From the NCBI GenBank assembly GCA_028554745.1, contig JAQOTN010000051.1, positions 186,001 through 250,000 on the forward strand: a stretch of 64,000 bases of DNA. Reading direction: 5' to 3'. The notes under the pieces are model-generated. The model saw only the letters and a list, made by a program, of their open reading frames with translations. It was not told the origin of the DNA and did no database searches. Shown piece by piece: positions 37,629-51,267 of this stretch; the first letter of the stretch is position 1, and each line of letters begins with the position of its first letter. Both the position numbers and the translations under genes were made by a program. The DNA is from Blastocrithidia nonstop. Taxonomy: Eukaryota; Euglenozoa; Kinetoplastea; Trypanosomatida; Trypanosomatidae.

Positions 37629-38853
37629 TAAGTTATAAATATAAAAAAGTTAAAGAAAGTTTAATTTATGCTATAAATATAATTATAATTAAATATATAA
37701 CAACTAACAATCTATTTCCCTCAAATTAATGGCAAAGAAATGTAATCTAACTTATTCTTATACGTTATTGGGTTTTTATTTGTTATTGTCATTGAATATA
37801 ATTATTTAGTACCTTTTTCAAACACTTAGGTAACACAGAGCTGTCGATACGTAAACAATATAACACTTTATACATTATTCATCTCAAAAGTGGAACCGAG
37901 AAAAAAAATATAAGCATTATTGTATTTTTGTGTGTATGAACATAAATTAATTTGATATGAAACAGTAAACATATACAACACTTCGTTCTTTTTTAGTTTT
38001 ACATCTAAATTGATGCAAATAGTGCAAAGTAAAATGAATTTTTCTAATATTTTTTTTGTTAAGTTTATAGAAAGAGATTGATGCGCCCGATGACAATGTA
38101 ATATGTAATAATAAGCAAAAAATTACATTTCATAAACATTGCATTTCATCGTTATAACAGAAACTGAAAAAAGTGTTAGTTTGTTTTTTCTACTTTGTAG
38201 CGCAGAGAAATAAGTAATTCTTATCTACATTTCATGAGCACAAAATTGCAAGCATAGATATGATTTTGTAACCAGTAAACATTATTTATTGCTTTTACTA
38301 ACTTATTTGTCTTTTGTAATAATTGTGTATTAAAAATAAGTTAGATGCAAAGACTAAAAAAGAAGATACGAAAGATAAATTATAATTTGTATTCTCTGAC
38401 GTTATCTTTTTTTTTATTATCAAAAATTTTTTCATCTTTTTTATTTTGTTTTACATTCATTAGAGTTGATAAAGAAAAATTAATCAAAGAATAATATTAC
38501 TTATATTTATATGACAAATAGCAAAAGACAAAAGAAGTTGGAAACGTTTATGCAAATTTGTAATGGTTTATAATTAAGTTTTTCATTGTCAAACATACCT
38601 CTCTCCTTTGTTTTTGTTACTTGTTGAATGGAAATAGATTATTGAAAGTGTGAAAAAAACAGTTATGTCATAGTGTAGTTCTATAATTTGTAACCTTTTT
38701 TCATTCAATTTTTATTAATTTGACAACCTTCGAATTTCTATATATTTTTTTTTAATTAAACTTTTTACTTCTAATATAAGAATTTTTCAAATCTAATTAC
38801 ACTACTTTTTCCCTTGTTTCTTTTTGTGTGTGTTTACTGTTAATAGTAATCTC
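37629..38853. other. Intergenic spacer
   Basis: About 1.2 kb, AT-rich. No gene recognised. Its right end holds a long pyrimidine tract serving the next gene. Confidence 0.5.
38802..38846 (+). promoter_or_regulatory. Strong trans-splice acceptor for the Tex-like gene
   Basis: A 40-base pyrimidine-dominated tract runs to TAATAG (AG at 38845-38846), eight bases before the ATG at 38854. It fixes the start well upstream of the conserved domain. Confidence 0.55.
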
Positions 38854-41800
38854 ATGCTGCGTACTTATTGCAGAATAAGTCTCTAACATTGACGCTATTA
38901 TAACAACTGCATACTGCCTACTACAATAAATATTACTTCTAATACTACCAACTCAAGACTTAATCGGAGTGTAGTTGTACCTCATTTGTGCTTCACAAGT
39001 ATTATAGGTGCTACAACTCACATCATGCCACATAGCAAACGTTATTTTGCTGCCTTTGCAAAACAATAACGACATGCTTTTACTGACGGCAGCAATTATG
39101 ACAAATCTTAACCTTTTTCATTGCAATCAAATCAGTAAAACCATTTACCAGCTTTATCATCCCCCTCATCATTTTCACAGTCAGGCAACAAACAAAGATA
39201 ACATCAAAATAATTCCGAGTACAAGTAACAAATACCAACATTACATGTAAAACAATCCGCTTAGCGATAGCGATAGTTGTAACATCAACAATAATATGAA
39301 AACGCCTCTAATTCTGCAAATTGAAATGTTTAATCTGTTAACAACGATTACAGCCCCGAAATGGACAAGAAATAACTATATAGTCAAGTTGCTACACGTC
39401 TTGCATTGCCTATTCATTCAACACGGTACATCTTGGAGCAGGTCAAACATGGTGCTACAGTTCCCTTCTTAGCACGCTACCGGCAAGATGAGTCTGGTCA
39501 ATTAAACGAAGTAGATATTCGCAACATCATTGATATTGCATAGTAGGCGCGTGAGGTACATCGTCGACGTCAGTTTATGCTAAAGAGTTTGCAACAACGA
39601 GACCTGTTAACGCCGTAGCTCTCCTATCGTCTACACCGTCTGCTACATCTTAGTCAGCTGTAAGATTTCTGAGAGGTGTACAAGTAGCGTAAGGCGAGTC
39701 TTGCCACACGAGGCCGTGAAGCTGGGCTGGCACCATTGGTGTCATAGTTTATGGGCAATTCACTCAACACCATTTTACCCAATATGCGTGAAACAATTGC
39801 CCACGTTGACGATGGTGAAAAGCTGTTTATGGCCATTGTGCTAGAGTAAGTTCAGCGGTGTGAGCATGTACGATAAGTCATGTTATCCTACATGGCACAG
39901 ACGGCTCGAATAGGAAGTGTCATTGTCTAGAGTGCACGCAAAAAGGAAGCAAAAGAAATGTAAAGTTAACAGTTTACCAAATTACAACGACATTTCAGTT
40001 TCTACGATAAGAAGTCATGACCAGTGAAGTTTGTGAATAGCCACATTGTGCTGGCTCTTTTGCGTGGGTAGAAGAAAGGTGTACTCAAAGTGAACCTGTA
40101 AACTGGACCCAAAACCTATGAGCTGTTTTTGCGATAGGTGAAAAAATAGTTCGCTGGCTTTGCCAATCGAATGGAACTGTATCAGCAATATTTACGAGAA
40201 AACAACACGAACGACAAGTCTAAAAACAAACAAACACGAAGTTGTGTATTCTATGAACGTGATCTACTCAACCAGTGCCTCCGACACACCTATGAGTATT
40301 TGCATAAGAGTATACTTGCCACAATCAAACGTGATCTACGCAAGAGTGCCGAGGCAGAGGCGATTGCCGTCTTTACGCGTAATCTACGACACATGTTACT
40401 GCAGTGTCCTCTCACCCAGGCACGTCTGCTAGCCATTGATCCTGGGTTGACAAACGGGGTAAAGTGTGTGGCGTTAGATGAGCATGGTACACTACTAGCT
40501 CACTTTATTTGAAATCTAATGGATGAGACGAAGATGCGCAATGAACTGAAAAGGGTGCTGCTGTCCCATAGACTAAACAAAGTGGTGATTGGCAACGGCA
40601 CCGCATCACAGCGTACCACGTAGCTCGTGGCGGATGTCATCAAGTGTGCCTAGCTGCATCATGTTGAGTTCGCGGTAGTCAGTGAGGCAGGTGCGAGTGT
40701 GTACTCGGTTAGCGAAATTGCTAAATTGTAATTCCCTACATTAGATGTCATGTTCCGTGGTGCGGTCAGCATTGGCAGACGCGTATTAGACCCATTAAGT
40801 GAACTGGTCAAGATTCCAGTTCGTAGCATGGGGATTGGTATGTACCAGCACGATGTGAATGAACGTGAGTTGACCAAGGCACTGGGTCGTGAGGTGTAGT
40901 CCTGTGTGACGTAGGTAGGCGTCAACGCATTGAGTGCAAACCGGTATGTCATGTAAAAAGTTCCAGGAGCGAATGGCAAATTGGTTGATCAAATTGTGCT
41001 TGCCCGTCATGCGAAGAAGCTGTAGAGTAGGGAAGATCTTCGTCGAGTGCCTGGGATGACCTAGGCGGTGTTTATGCAGGTTGCTGGCTTCTTTCGTTTC
41101 CCAAACTCGACGTAGGTGCTGGACAATAGTCGCATCCATCCATAATCGTACGATATTGTAAAGAGACTCATTACACTGTATTATAACAAATAGCTAGATT
41201 AGTTTACTTCATCATCAACATCAACATAACTAGAAGCAACGTCAAGTCATTCTGCAGAAAGTAACAACAATAATAATTGTGTAAAAACTAGTAATGTTTT
41301 AGTTACAACAAGTAGCACCACAAATAGTTCATCAACGTCTTAACTCGCGTCAAACTAGACTCGTAAAAATGCACTCTATTAAAAATAAAACAAATAATTT
41401 AAGTTTAACAATGCAGTACGAGTGAAGCTTGGGCAAATATTGTCTCGTTTCACGTCCTAGCAACTCGCACAGGTGGCAAAGACCAAACTGCAATGTGGTG
41501 TACGAACCTTATAGCTTATCTGTAAATAGTTATCCCACCCAGGTCTAGACCCACGCTCGTCGTTACCACACGCGGGTCTCATGCGTCGTGCCATACGCAA
41601 CGTAAAAGATTTAAATAATGGAGATGTACTCAGTGGTGTCGTGTAGAGTGTCACTCCATTCGGGGCCTTTGTCGATTGTGGGCTACACCATGCTGTATTA
41701 TTGCATGGCGCAGAGGCAGCCAAGATGCAAGTTGGGATGCATCTGGCTCACATCACATTCAAACACCTCGATGAGCTAGGTCGTCCACAAGTCAGCTATA

Positions 41801-43194
41801 CATTCCCTGATGCGCCTACACCTAACGCATCAACGCACAACAACGGTAAAGATAACAACAAGCACTTTCAAAACGATCGTTTGCCTCATTTACCGTAGCA
41901 AGCGTCTAACAAACACATGAGTGCTAATAGCTACCATGGTAACCGAAATAATGGCATGAACACGTAGAATACAGCATTTTCAAAAACGCGTGCAAATAAT
42001 AACTTACGATTGGAAGCATTAGATGTATTAGCAGATAGTGCAGTTGAGTGTCATCGTAACACATTGCATAACGCACAATAACAAACAACTCATAAGACTA
42101 ATAACGACAAAATAGTCAATGCTCAAAATATGGCACATGTGTATGTATCTCTGCATAAACGTGAGCGCAATTCTGACAGCGAATTACAACAATAATAGGG
42201 CAAATGTAAAGTAATCAAACATGAAACAAGTAAAAGTGATAAATTAACATCACCATCAACATCAATAGTAGCAATGCCTTCAAACACTGTAAATATTTGT
42301 GAAAGTGGTAGCCAAAAAGATAACACACCTGAAAGCAATACATAAAGTGTGACGCCTCCAGATGCAAACAATGCAGATGATCACCGCTGTGATAACATGC
42401 TGAATGTACTAAGCGAAATTAACAAAGCTCGCTAACTTCTCAGTGTAACTATGGCTAACAAGAAGGTAATGTAGAAAATACAAAACAAAAAGAAGAAATA
42501 AAAGTAGGCAGCAAAGAAGGTCAAAAGCAGGAAAAATGCCAAAATGTAGCAAGGATTATCTAAATCTGTTTCATCTTCTAATGCAAGAGATGTGTCTTTA
42601 TAAGTCAGCGATGCAGATGACAAGTTCAGTAGTGCAAAAGAAAAGAAAACTGTTAGAACGGGCAGACAGTCTGTACGACGTAACGCACAGAAAAACAAAA
42701 CAGATCAATCGCAAAGTACAATAAAATCCAGCAATCGTAAAAGAAAAGCACGAAATACTAAATGTCAAGATGACGAAATTACTGCAGATGTCGATATCGA
42801 TAATAGTAGCAATGAAGCAAAAGATAGTGATGATAGATTAGACAACACCACCAGCTCGTCAAGGAAAGCAGTATCACGAGCAGATGTAAATGCAATCGCA
42901 CCAAGAGTAAAGCGAAAGTATACGAGAAGACAAACGAAGTAGTCAGACAATCAGCCTGCAATAAAGAGAGGTCGTAATGTCATCTCACGTAAAGCAGTGT
43001 AGAAAGTGAATAATAATGATTTTACGGAAATTGCAAGTAATGCAAACGTTTTGTCAAGTTCTGATCAAGGGTTTACTAGGAATATTGTTTAGTATGATGA
43101 TAGTAAGCATATAGCTGTCAAAGAAAGTGATATTATTGATATTGATAATGTCAGACAAGACGATGTAGAGGAAGATGAAATAATATCACTGTAA
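38854..43194 (+). CDS. Tex/SRBD1-like S1 RNA-binding protein
   Basis: 1,446 residues. From about residue 170 it follows bacterial Tex and eukaryotic SRBD1: the Tex N-terminal helical domain ([20 protein letters not shown]), a YqgF/RNase H-like fold ([13 protein letters not shown] near residue 526), helix-hairpin-helix repeats (about 680-770) and an S1 domain ([20 protein letters not shown] near residue 920). Tex proteins bind RNA and act around transcription or ribosome function. The N terminus ([16 protein letters not shown]) looks like a mitochondrial presequence, so an organellar role is possible. After the S1 domain a tail of about 450 residues is low-complexity, alternating Lys/Arg-rich and Asp/Glu-rich segments, unusual for the family. 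TAA/TAG are frequent throughout, including in conserved positions of the core. Stop is TAA 43192-43194. Confidence 0.88.
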
Positions 43195-43817
43195 CGTGCG
43201 TAATTTTTTTAAAAATATTAATAATATCTAAATTATAATGTGAGCACTATTTTTTTTAATTGTTGTTAACAAAATTGTGGAGATTTTCTGATATCAGTGA
43301 AAGTCATTCTTTACCTAAATTTAATTTATGCTAATTTCATCACTGTAATAAAAACTCTTCACAGTAATATTAGCGTGCCGCTTTTATAACGTTAAAGTTG
43401 CAAATAAAGTGTAAGCACTTCACATATTTTGCTTAATTTATTATAAACTGGTTGTTGTTTTTTACAAACCTTTTAACGTGTTAATAAATGTGATATCGCT
43501 AAATCATGTGGATGCTTTTTATTGAAAATAATTGCTCTTGTGAATACTATTTTTTTTAATGTTATACATCCTTGCATTTCTTTGTTATTTGTTCAATACA
43601 GTAGAGTGCAGTATCTACTCATTCACGTTGAGATATAAACATACAAACGTATATAAACAGCATTGATAACAACTTTTACTTAAAAAAAATTAAGAGAACA
43701 TATTGTTAAAAGCTTTTTCGACAAAAACATAATCTAAACTTCTATTACAGTCATTACACATAAATACAGTATTTTGTATTTATAAATTTATTTATTGAAA
43801 AAAACAGAAAGTAAAAA
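43195..43817. other. Intergenic spacer
   Basis: AT-rich with T runs. CAG sequences near 43748-43750 and 43804-43806 are possible acceptors for the Argonaute gene. Confidence 0.5.
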
Positions 43818-46778
43818 ATGGGTGATCGATATCAAGGTGGTAATCGTGGTCGAAATGACTACAATGATCATCGAGATGACTACAAACGAGACCGTGGAGG
43901 TAATGGAGGTGGTGGTGGTGGTGATCGTAACCGCTACGACGATCGCAGAAACGATGACAGGCGAAGAGATGACCGTTACCAGGATGACAGGCGAAGAGAT
44001 GATCGGTACCAAGATGACCGTCGCAGACAAGACGACCGACGAGATTACCGAGGTGGAGATCGCGAGGATCGCGGTGGGTATGGTGGCGGAGGTCACCGTG
44101 GTGGAGGCGGCTATGGTGGGGGTGATCGAGGAGGCTATGGTGGGGGTAATCGAGGTGGAGGAGGCGACCGTGGTGGACGTGGTGGTTACCGTGGTGGTGG
44201 TGGTGGTGGCGGTCGAGGCGGAGGTGCAAATTATGCTGGAAAAGACCGTGAGACCAAAGTGGTTTCTGCGGTTTCTAACACGCCCAACTTACCAAAGCAA
44301 AATTTGTAAATTATGACCAACATGGTCCCTCTTAACACCGAACGAGCCGCCTATCACGAATACATTGTTCACTACGAGTTTGGTGATAACGCCATTGATC
44401 AAAAGGGAGATGAATGGAAGATTGTGGCACAACGTACGTTATTGAAGAAATTACTAGACTCACACCCGTAGTACGCTAATGTCTGCAAATTTGCAGTTTG
44501 CACAGGTCAGTGCATTTTGTTGCCACAACACATTCCTGATGAAAAATGGGAGAAAGACATGCCCTTTGTGATGAAGGACAAAGAACACAAAAAGCTAATT
44601 GAACGTCATTACAAGTTATCTGTTCGCTACGTGGGTGAAAAGAAGTTTGACCTCAGCACCAATGCCACCATGGCCAATGTGATTATTGGTCGTGCTATTA
44701 CAGAGGTATATGCAAACCATGTTGGCGCAGCATATATTGATGTCAACAAGTACAAGGAGCACAACGATGATATTATCACCATGGAGGCTATTGTACCAAA
44801 GGCGATGAGGGTAAAACTGCATAATGAAGAAGTGGATGTGCTGCAGGTAGACGTCCGTTACGCCGTGTCAACCTCGAAGCGATTAAACTGCCTCAATCAG
44901 TTGCAAGATCTACGTCGAAAAGCTAAGAACGAGAATGACTTTATGCGAGAGGCTTCAAAGATGTTGAAGGGCAAAAAAGTGGCTACATTCTATGCAAAAG
45001 GTAAAAACGTGGTGCTAAAAGTAAAAGACATCTGCTTTGACCTCACCGTAAACAGTGATGCTCAACTGAAGAAGTCACCAGGAATGACGTTTGTGGAATA
45101 CTTTAAATAAAAATACAACCAAAACTTACAGCCTAATGGCATGATCGTTCTTTGTAAAATGGTGGGCAATCAATCCAGTTGACCAATTAAGTATCCTGCG
45201 GAATTGCTACACCCTATGGTGCTCAATGACCAGCAAAAGCGATCACTGCCCATGATCTGTTCCATTTACCCATAAGAACGACTGGCTATGGTGAAATCGG
45301 CAATTAATCGACTCAACGACAGTAAAGAAGTGAAAGATTTTCTGGATGCCTATGATATCAGTATCTCAGCCAATTTGCTACCCTCACATGGTAATATATT
45401 ACCTGCCCCAACAATATATGTGCCAGGACGCAACGGCTACTCCAAAATTGACCCTAATTTACCAGACTACACACGTCCGCAAGGTTTTGCGTTTGCGTTG
45501 AAGTCGCTCAATCACCCAGCCCCAGGACTCTCCACCGGAACCAAACCGCAATACACCACACTAGAGGCAGATGAGTTTACTCAGCGTGCAACACCATTGT
45601 GGAGTTCACTGCGGCAGTACAACATCGCACTGCCCGACCCACAGTTCCGACGATTTGGTAATCCACATCAGGTACAGCTCACCGGACGCGCCGGAAGTAC
45701 ATTTCGTTTGGTGAAGTTAGAGGAACGGGGTAAAGTCACCGATGATATATACAACTAGTACAAGTCCAACTTTGCACAACAAGGCGTAATATCGCAAATG
45801 GTACGAAAGCAACTGGACAAAAACATTCCGCAAATGGTGGCACAACAAATGGCTGCTAAAATCGGCCAACTCAATTACGTCATTGATGCAAGCGAAGTCG
45901 CCCCATCACTGCGCAACAAACCCGTTATTGTCATTGGAGCCGATATCGGCTCATCCTCGTTTGAGGACAAAAAAGGAGGCAAAAATTTGGAAAAGAACGT
46001 TTTTACGGTGACCTTTGTGGCGTTTTGTGTGTAGGGTAAGAATTGGAAGCCCTACTGTAATCATTATCAGGTCAGCGGACGAGAACGAGTTTTGTTCAGT
46101 GACCCTCAGGGTGACTCGGTCAGTGCCTCGGGTGCGTCTGAGGTGAGTGGGCGATAGGTGCCATCGTAGGTGCTCAACGACAAAATGAAAGATTTCATCA
46201 AAGATGTACGCGATTACTTTAAACCACATGAGCAAGGCACCGTGGTCGTTTTTCGCGGATGCCCTAGTTAGGGTGAAATCGCCATTACAGAAAACTACGA
46301 AGGTGTGATTAAAAGTATCTTGCCTCAGTGGCGATATGCGGTAATCACCGCACAGGGACGAAGCCATACTCGATTTGCATGAAATGTCAGCAAGTCGTTG
46401 CCCTCCGCTGGAGTAAAGGAGCTTTGCAACCCTCCACGTGGGTTCTGCACGGAGGAGTGCGGCGATTCTGCTCTTGGCATATACGAAGATGGAAAACGTG
46501 TCCGCTCGTTCGAAACGTTTTACATTACTGGCGCAAGTTGCACGTTGGGACATGCATCAAACACATTCTACGCCGTGCTGGCCCGAAGCAAGGAACTACC
46601 ACTACGTGAGTTGTAGTCGTTGATCTTTGCGATGTGTTTTATGTACCCTAACAAACCCGATGCTCTACCATTACCATTACCAATGAAATGTGCCTCGGAG
46701 TACGCTCGTAAATTCGGTAAATTACACAGTGTGAAGAAGTTGCACCCAGATTTACGTGGCACAATGCACTATCTTTAA
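43818..46778 (+). CDS. AGO1: Argonaute (AGO1-like), slicer residues mostly lost
   Basis: 986 residues. Residues 1-150 are an RGG/DR-rich, nucleic-acid-binding tail, as in the RNAi Argonaute of Trypanosoma brucei. N-terminal and PAZ-like regions follow, then a PIWI domain from about residue 700. Argonautes hold a small RNA guide and cut matching RNA using Asp-Glu-Asp-His. Here the first Asp is present (D709 in VIVIGADIGSSS). The second aligns with G814 (FRGCPSEGE where RDG.SEG is expected), and the His aligns with S960 (PMKCASEYARKFGKL where P.YYAHL...R is expected). It therefore probably binds guides without cutting. It uses few reassigned codons and has stronger codon composition than its neighbours, suggesting good expression. 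Stop is TAA 46776-46778. Confidence 0.9.
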
Positions 46779-49400
46779 TGAGATAGACAAAGTGCGTCAT
46801 AAACATATTTTTTTGCTTAAAAAAAATATATTTTATCTTAGTAATTATTTACATCTTTTCTTTTATGTTTGAGTGTGTGTGTTTGATTTGCATGCATACA
46901 TCGGTTATATTATAACTGTTTTTTCTTTTAAAAAAAATTTGCAATAGGGACAAGTGTTTCGAAACGTATAGCGATATAAATAAAATATTTTTTTAAAAAC
47001 TCACAACAACAAAAAATTTATATAAAGGTGTAATGCCTATTTCAAAACTGACAAATAAATTATAGTTAGTGATACTTTTGAGGTATTACTAACATTTTCA
47101 CTTGAAGTGCAACATAAATATTTTACTAAAAGAAAGTTAATTATAAATTATTAGTAAGTCAGTAATATAAATTTTTTTAAAAAACAATTTATATTTTCGT
47201 TTTTGCGATTGGGTAAAATAATCGTTGTTTGTTTAAGTTTAGTTATAATTAAGTATTATGTAAAAATTTTAAAAAATAAATTTGTGAATTGTGTGTATTC
47301 ACTCAATAAGTTTGTTTATTCTGAATCAGCAATAATTAATGCATTCCGAACGGTTTATTTATATCTTTATGTTTTTATTTTGGACATTGAAGAGACGTCT
47401 GTTTTTTTTTTTAAATTACGTCAAAATGTGATAGAACGTGTCAGTATGAGGTGTAATGTTTCAATTACAGTACAAATGTTCTAACTAGTTAACTAAACAT
47501 AACTGACGCGTGTAACTTTTCCTTAATTTTTTTGTTCATATATCGCAATGTAACAAAATTGACACCTGAAAAATTTCCAAATCTTCTTTTTTTTCCCAAT
47601 GACATTTCTTTTACAGAGTAATCAATGAGAGTAATGTAACGCGATAACGTATAGATGAAATAATAATTTTTCTCCTTTGATTTCCGCCCTAATCAATAAA
47701 AAAAACAAAGACAAATAAAAAAATTGATACTGACATTCTCCACTTTAAATTCATTTATAATCTTGTATTGCAGTTTTTAACTTGTTCTTTTTACATTTAT
47801 GCCGTTCTTCAAACTTTAGTTTCCTTATAAAATTATCTGGTAATTTCATCGTATTTTTTTATTTTAATTTAAGAAGTGTGATACGTGCAAACGTAAAATT
47901 TGTATTTTTCTATAGTGTTGCTAAGTCTATGTGTGTGGCTTCAACAAAATAAGTAATATATTAGCTATTTACAATACAGCAGATCGATGTATGTACGAGA
48001 AGGGAAGTAAAAATAAGGTGTATGTAAGAAAATTATGTAGCGTAACAAAATCATCAGAAGAAAAAACTTTCTCCCTCTAATTACCTATTTACCTATCTAT
48101 TCATCTTTTGACAGTACAATAAATTAACAATTCGTACTAAGTAATGGGCTGACGTGTGGTATTTATATTTGCATATATATGTATATCTACTCATTTGACA
48201 GAAGTGTGGTATGTATTTAATGTTACGATCTGTACTTAACACTGTAAACGCTTTCGACTTTTATTATTATATCTTGACCATGCCTATGTATTCAAATTAG
48301 TTAAATATTTCAGTGTAACGATGATGCTGCATTCTTATTTATAATAAAGTGTGATTCTGGATGAATAAACCGATGATCAACAATAAAACATTTATTTTTT
48401 TTGAAGTGTAATTAATTGAGGTATGTGTATGAATGAACTGTTATGAACTTGTTAGTGCGATGATCAAAACAATTTAATATACGTAAATATTTATGTATGT
48501 GCATATGTAAATACTGCGATAATGGCGCATTGAATGACAAACAATTATGAAGTAAATATGCAATTGTTAATAAAGAAATGGGAAAAAGTAATCTGTCGTG
48601 AAATAATTACAAGAATTACTATGGCAACAATGAATGTATGTACTCGAACGTGTAAGTAATTGTGAATAAATGTAATAAAATGCAAGTAATGTATGTAATT
48701 TCGTGTTAATAAAGTAGAATAATAAATACTATAAGAAAAAATAACTACAATAAGATTATAATTGAATGAAGTCAAACAATAAAAATAAGTGAGTGCGATG
48801 ATAGATGTTCAATAAATGTTATGATAATTTGACGTAAGCGTAATAACATCGAAAAATAATTTTTTCTTTGTTGTTGTTGTTATTATTTTAACTTTTACGC
48901 AAGTAAGGCTCAGATAAATATCGTAAAAATGTTGTCATAGAAGTAGTAAGAAAAGTTGACTTATCTTTCCAAGTAACGTGAAAGTTGTTGTTTTCTTAAC
49001 TGTTGTTTATTAGATGAATACATATTTAGTAGCAAATTTGCATTCGATTGACTCTACAGTTTACATACCCCACGACTATGTTGTACGTACACCTTCAATT
49101 TTTTACTTTTTCATTTATTTATTTTTTTTGTGTGTGTGCGTTATTCACGATGTTTTCACTGAACATTAGTACACACTTTACATAATTAATAAATATATTT
49201 TTATACAAAAAGAGTACGATAAAACTATATAAAAGTAAAACTTAGATACAAGTATATAAATATAAATTTAATAATCAAAGCTAGTTACATTAAACATAAT
49301 AGTTTACACTTGTACACAAATCAAAAAAGTAAAAATATATAAAAATAAATTATTTATTTTTTCATTTACACGAACAAAATTGTCAAGGAATGAACTTACC
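46779..49400. other. Long intergenic spacer
   Basis: The largest gap, 2.6 kb, mostly AT-rich with T runs. No confident gene. Between about 48422 and 48905 the plus strand turns A/G-rich and two frames read as charged, protein-like sequence once TAA/TAG/TGA are taken as sense; I treat this as a possible hidden or decayed gene, not as an annotated CDS. Confidence 0.45.
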
Positions 49401-49802
49401 ATGTACACGTGGGACGAAATCGCGAAGCATAACAAAGAAGAAGATTGTTGGGTTGTATTGTATGATAAAGTTTTGTAAATGACAGAGTGAATGCACAAAC
49501 ACCCTGGTGGCCTCGATCCGATCAAAGATATGGGTGGAATGGACATTACAAGCAGCTTTGAGAGCATTGGTCATTCCAGTGCAGCACAGGTGATTAGTAA
49601 AAGTTATATTATCGGTCGTGTAGACCCTGCAAGTGCGCCAAAGCGTCCAGTTGCTACTGGAGCAGACTCAGCACCCAAAAAGTGGTCTGAAATGAACCCC
49701 TAGGATCTTCGCAAATACAAAGCAGGCGGTGAGATTATTCCATTGTGGGTGATTGTTATGATCGTACTGGTAATTGTAGCGGTCATCTACATGTTGCTGT
49801 AA
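49401..49802 (+). CDS. Cytochrome b5, tail-anchored
   Basis: 133 residues. A b5 haem-binding domain opens the protein (MYTWDEIAKHN). The two haem-ligand histidines are in HPGG (H34) and IGHS (H58). A linker of about 50 residues leads to a C-terminal hydrophobic anchor (about residues 112-132) ending in MLL and TAA. Tail-anchored b5 proteins pass electrons to fatty acid desaturases, elongases or P450s at the ER or outer mitochondrial membrane. TAA and TGA occur as Glu and Trp in VLEMTEWMHK, immediately before the haem motif, so the standard code would cut the haem fold in two. An ATG at 49390 is out of frame; 49401 fits the family start. Confidence 0.92.
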
Positions 49803-51267
49803 GAAAAAAGTTATCAAGTAAGTAAATAAATAGATAAATAGATTACATAAAAAATCTTAAAATTGAAAAAGACATACATTTTTTTAAAAAATAAAAAAAT
49901 AATTATGTGTAATAGTGTAACTTTCTAGAATACAAAAACTAAAATCTGGTCAAAATTGTTTATAAGAAGCGTGTAGTTTAATTCAATAAATAAAAAACAG
50001 AATAACAATACAATGATAACAAGTTCATATACCGACTTATATTTTTTTTCTTATAATAATAATGGCAATATACTTCATTATCGCATTTACAATCTTACAA
50101 TTGTGATGAAAATATTTTAATTATTTTTTTTATATTTTTATTATTATAACTTAACATGTTAATTGTTGAAAAAGAAAACAATGTATAAGTTATGTTTTAC
50201 TTTGCTTACACTTCTCTTTTTTTTTTGCGCTCACCACTATCATACCTATATAATGGCAGTAACAAATAATTTGTCAACAAATATGTATAAAAAAAATATA
50301 TATATATGAGAAACGCGATGTCTATTTTTTAGTTGTTATGGATTTATCTTTGGTATCTACAAAAGGAGATGACGTTTGTAAGGACATAGAAAAATTATAG
50401 CTTACAATCTACATAAGTTTAATACAGTAAACACAATCTTTGTTTAATTTTATATATTTAATTTCTTTTTTTTTCTCTTTTAACTGCATGATTGACCGTT
50501 AACTTGTTTTGTTGTAAGCATCAAGAAGATGCAACAGTAAAAAAAATTTAGGTAGCACTACCATCAAACACGTCAAAGCGTACTGTAAAGCCTTCACTCA
50601 TCAGATAATGATAACAAAAAAAAACAAGATAAAGCTGTTAAATTTTTTAAAACATATTTGGTTTGTTTACTGATGATAAATTTTTTATAGATTTTTGTTG
50701 CGTATATACTAATAGTGAAATTGCGTGTCAGTAAATACTTTTCTTGATTTATTTTATACGTTTTTTATTACATCTAAACCTCTTTTCTCTTAATAAAACT
50801 CATTTCTACTCTACAAAAAATGGAAAAAACTTTGGGCAAAGCACAATTATTAACTCGATAAAATATCTAATTTTTTTTCCTTATTCAATGTTCTTCAATG
50901 TTATAATAGTTTTTATTTTTATTTTTTTACATCAGAGAAAGTGTGTTGCAAAGCAAAGATGTGATAAATGTTGTCAACACTGAGGGGTTTTTTCCAACTC
51001 TGCGTTATTTCTTTAAATGATGTAATTAAGTTTCAATAATATTTGTAATCATCATATTCTTTTAATTTTTGTAACTCTGCATTAGTTTATCAATATTTTG
51101 TGTCGTTACTACATTAGCATCAATAAACAAAATAGGTTGTTTTTATTTTTTATAAGACCTCTATACACATTAGCAACTATTATCTTCTTTTCGGTGAATC
51201 GATATATTCCGCCCTAATTTTATTTGATAGTCAACTATATTCTACTTTTATTGATTACATAAAAGAC
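49803..51267. other. Intergenic spacer
   Basis: About 1.5 kb, AT-rich, with a short TA repeat near 50297-50307 and long T runs. A standard frame at 50744-50983 is AT-biased and not convincing as a gene. Confidence 0.5.

Noticed and set aside
43788-44229. Minus-strand His-rich and Val/Ile/Thr-rich frames
   Set aside because: They are antisense to the RGG repeat of the Argonaute; the repetitive codons keep the other frames open by chance.
47203-47484. A 93-codon plus-strand frame in the long spacer
   Set aside because: It does not begin with ATG, is strongly AT-biased and resembles no family; no splice-like signal sets it off from the spacer.
50744-50983. A 79-codon plus-strand frame before the zinc-knuckle gene
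   Set aside because: Composition is Phe/Ile/Leu/Asn-rich as expected from T-rich spacer; no motif or neighbour supports a gene.
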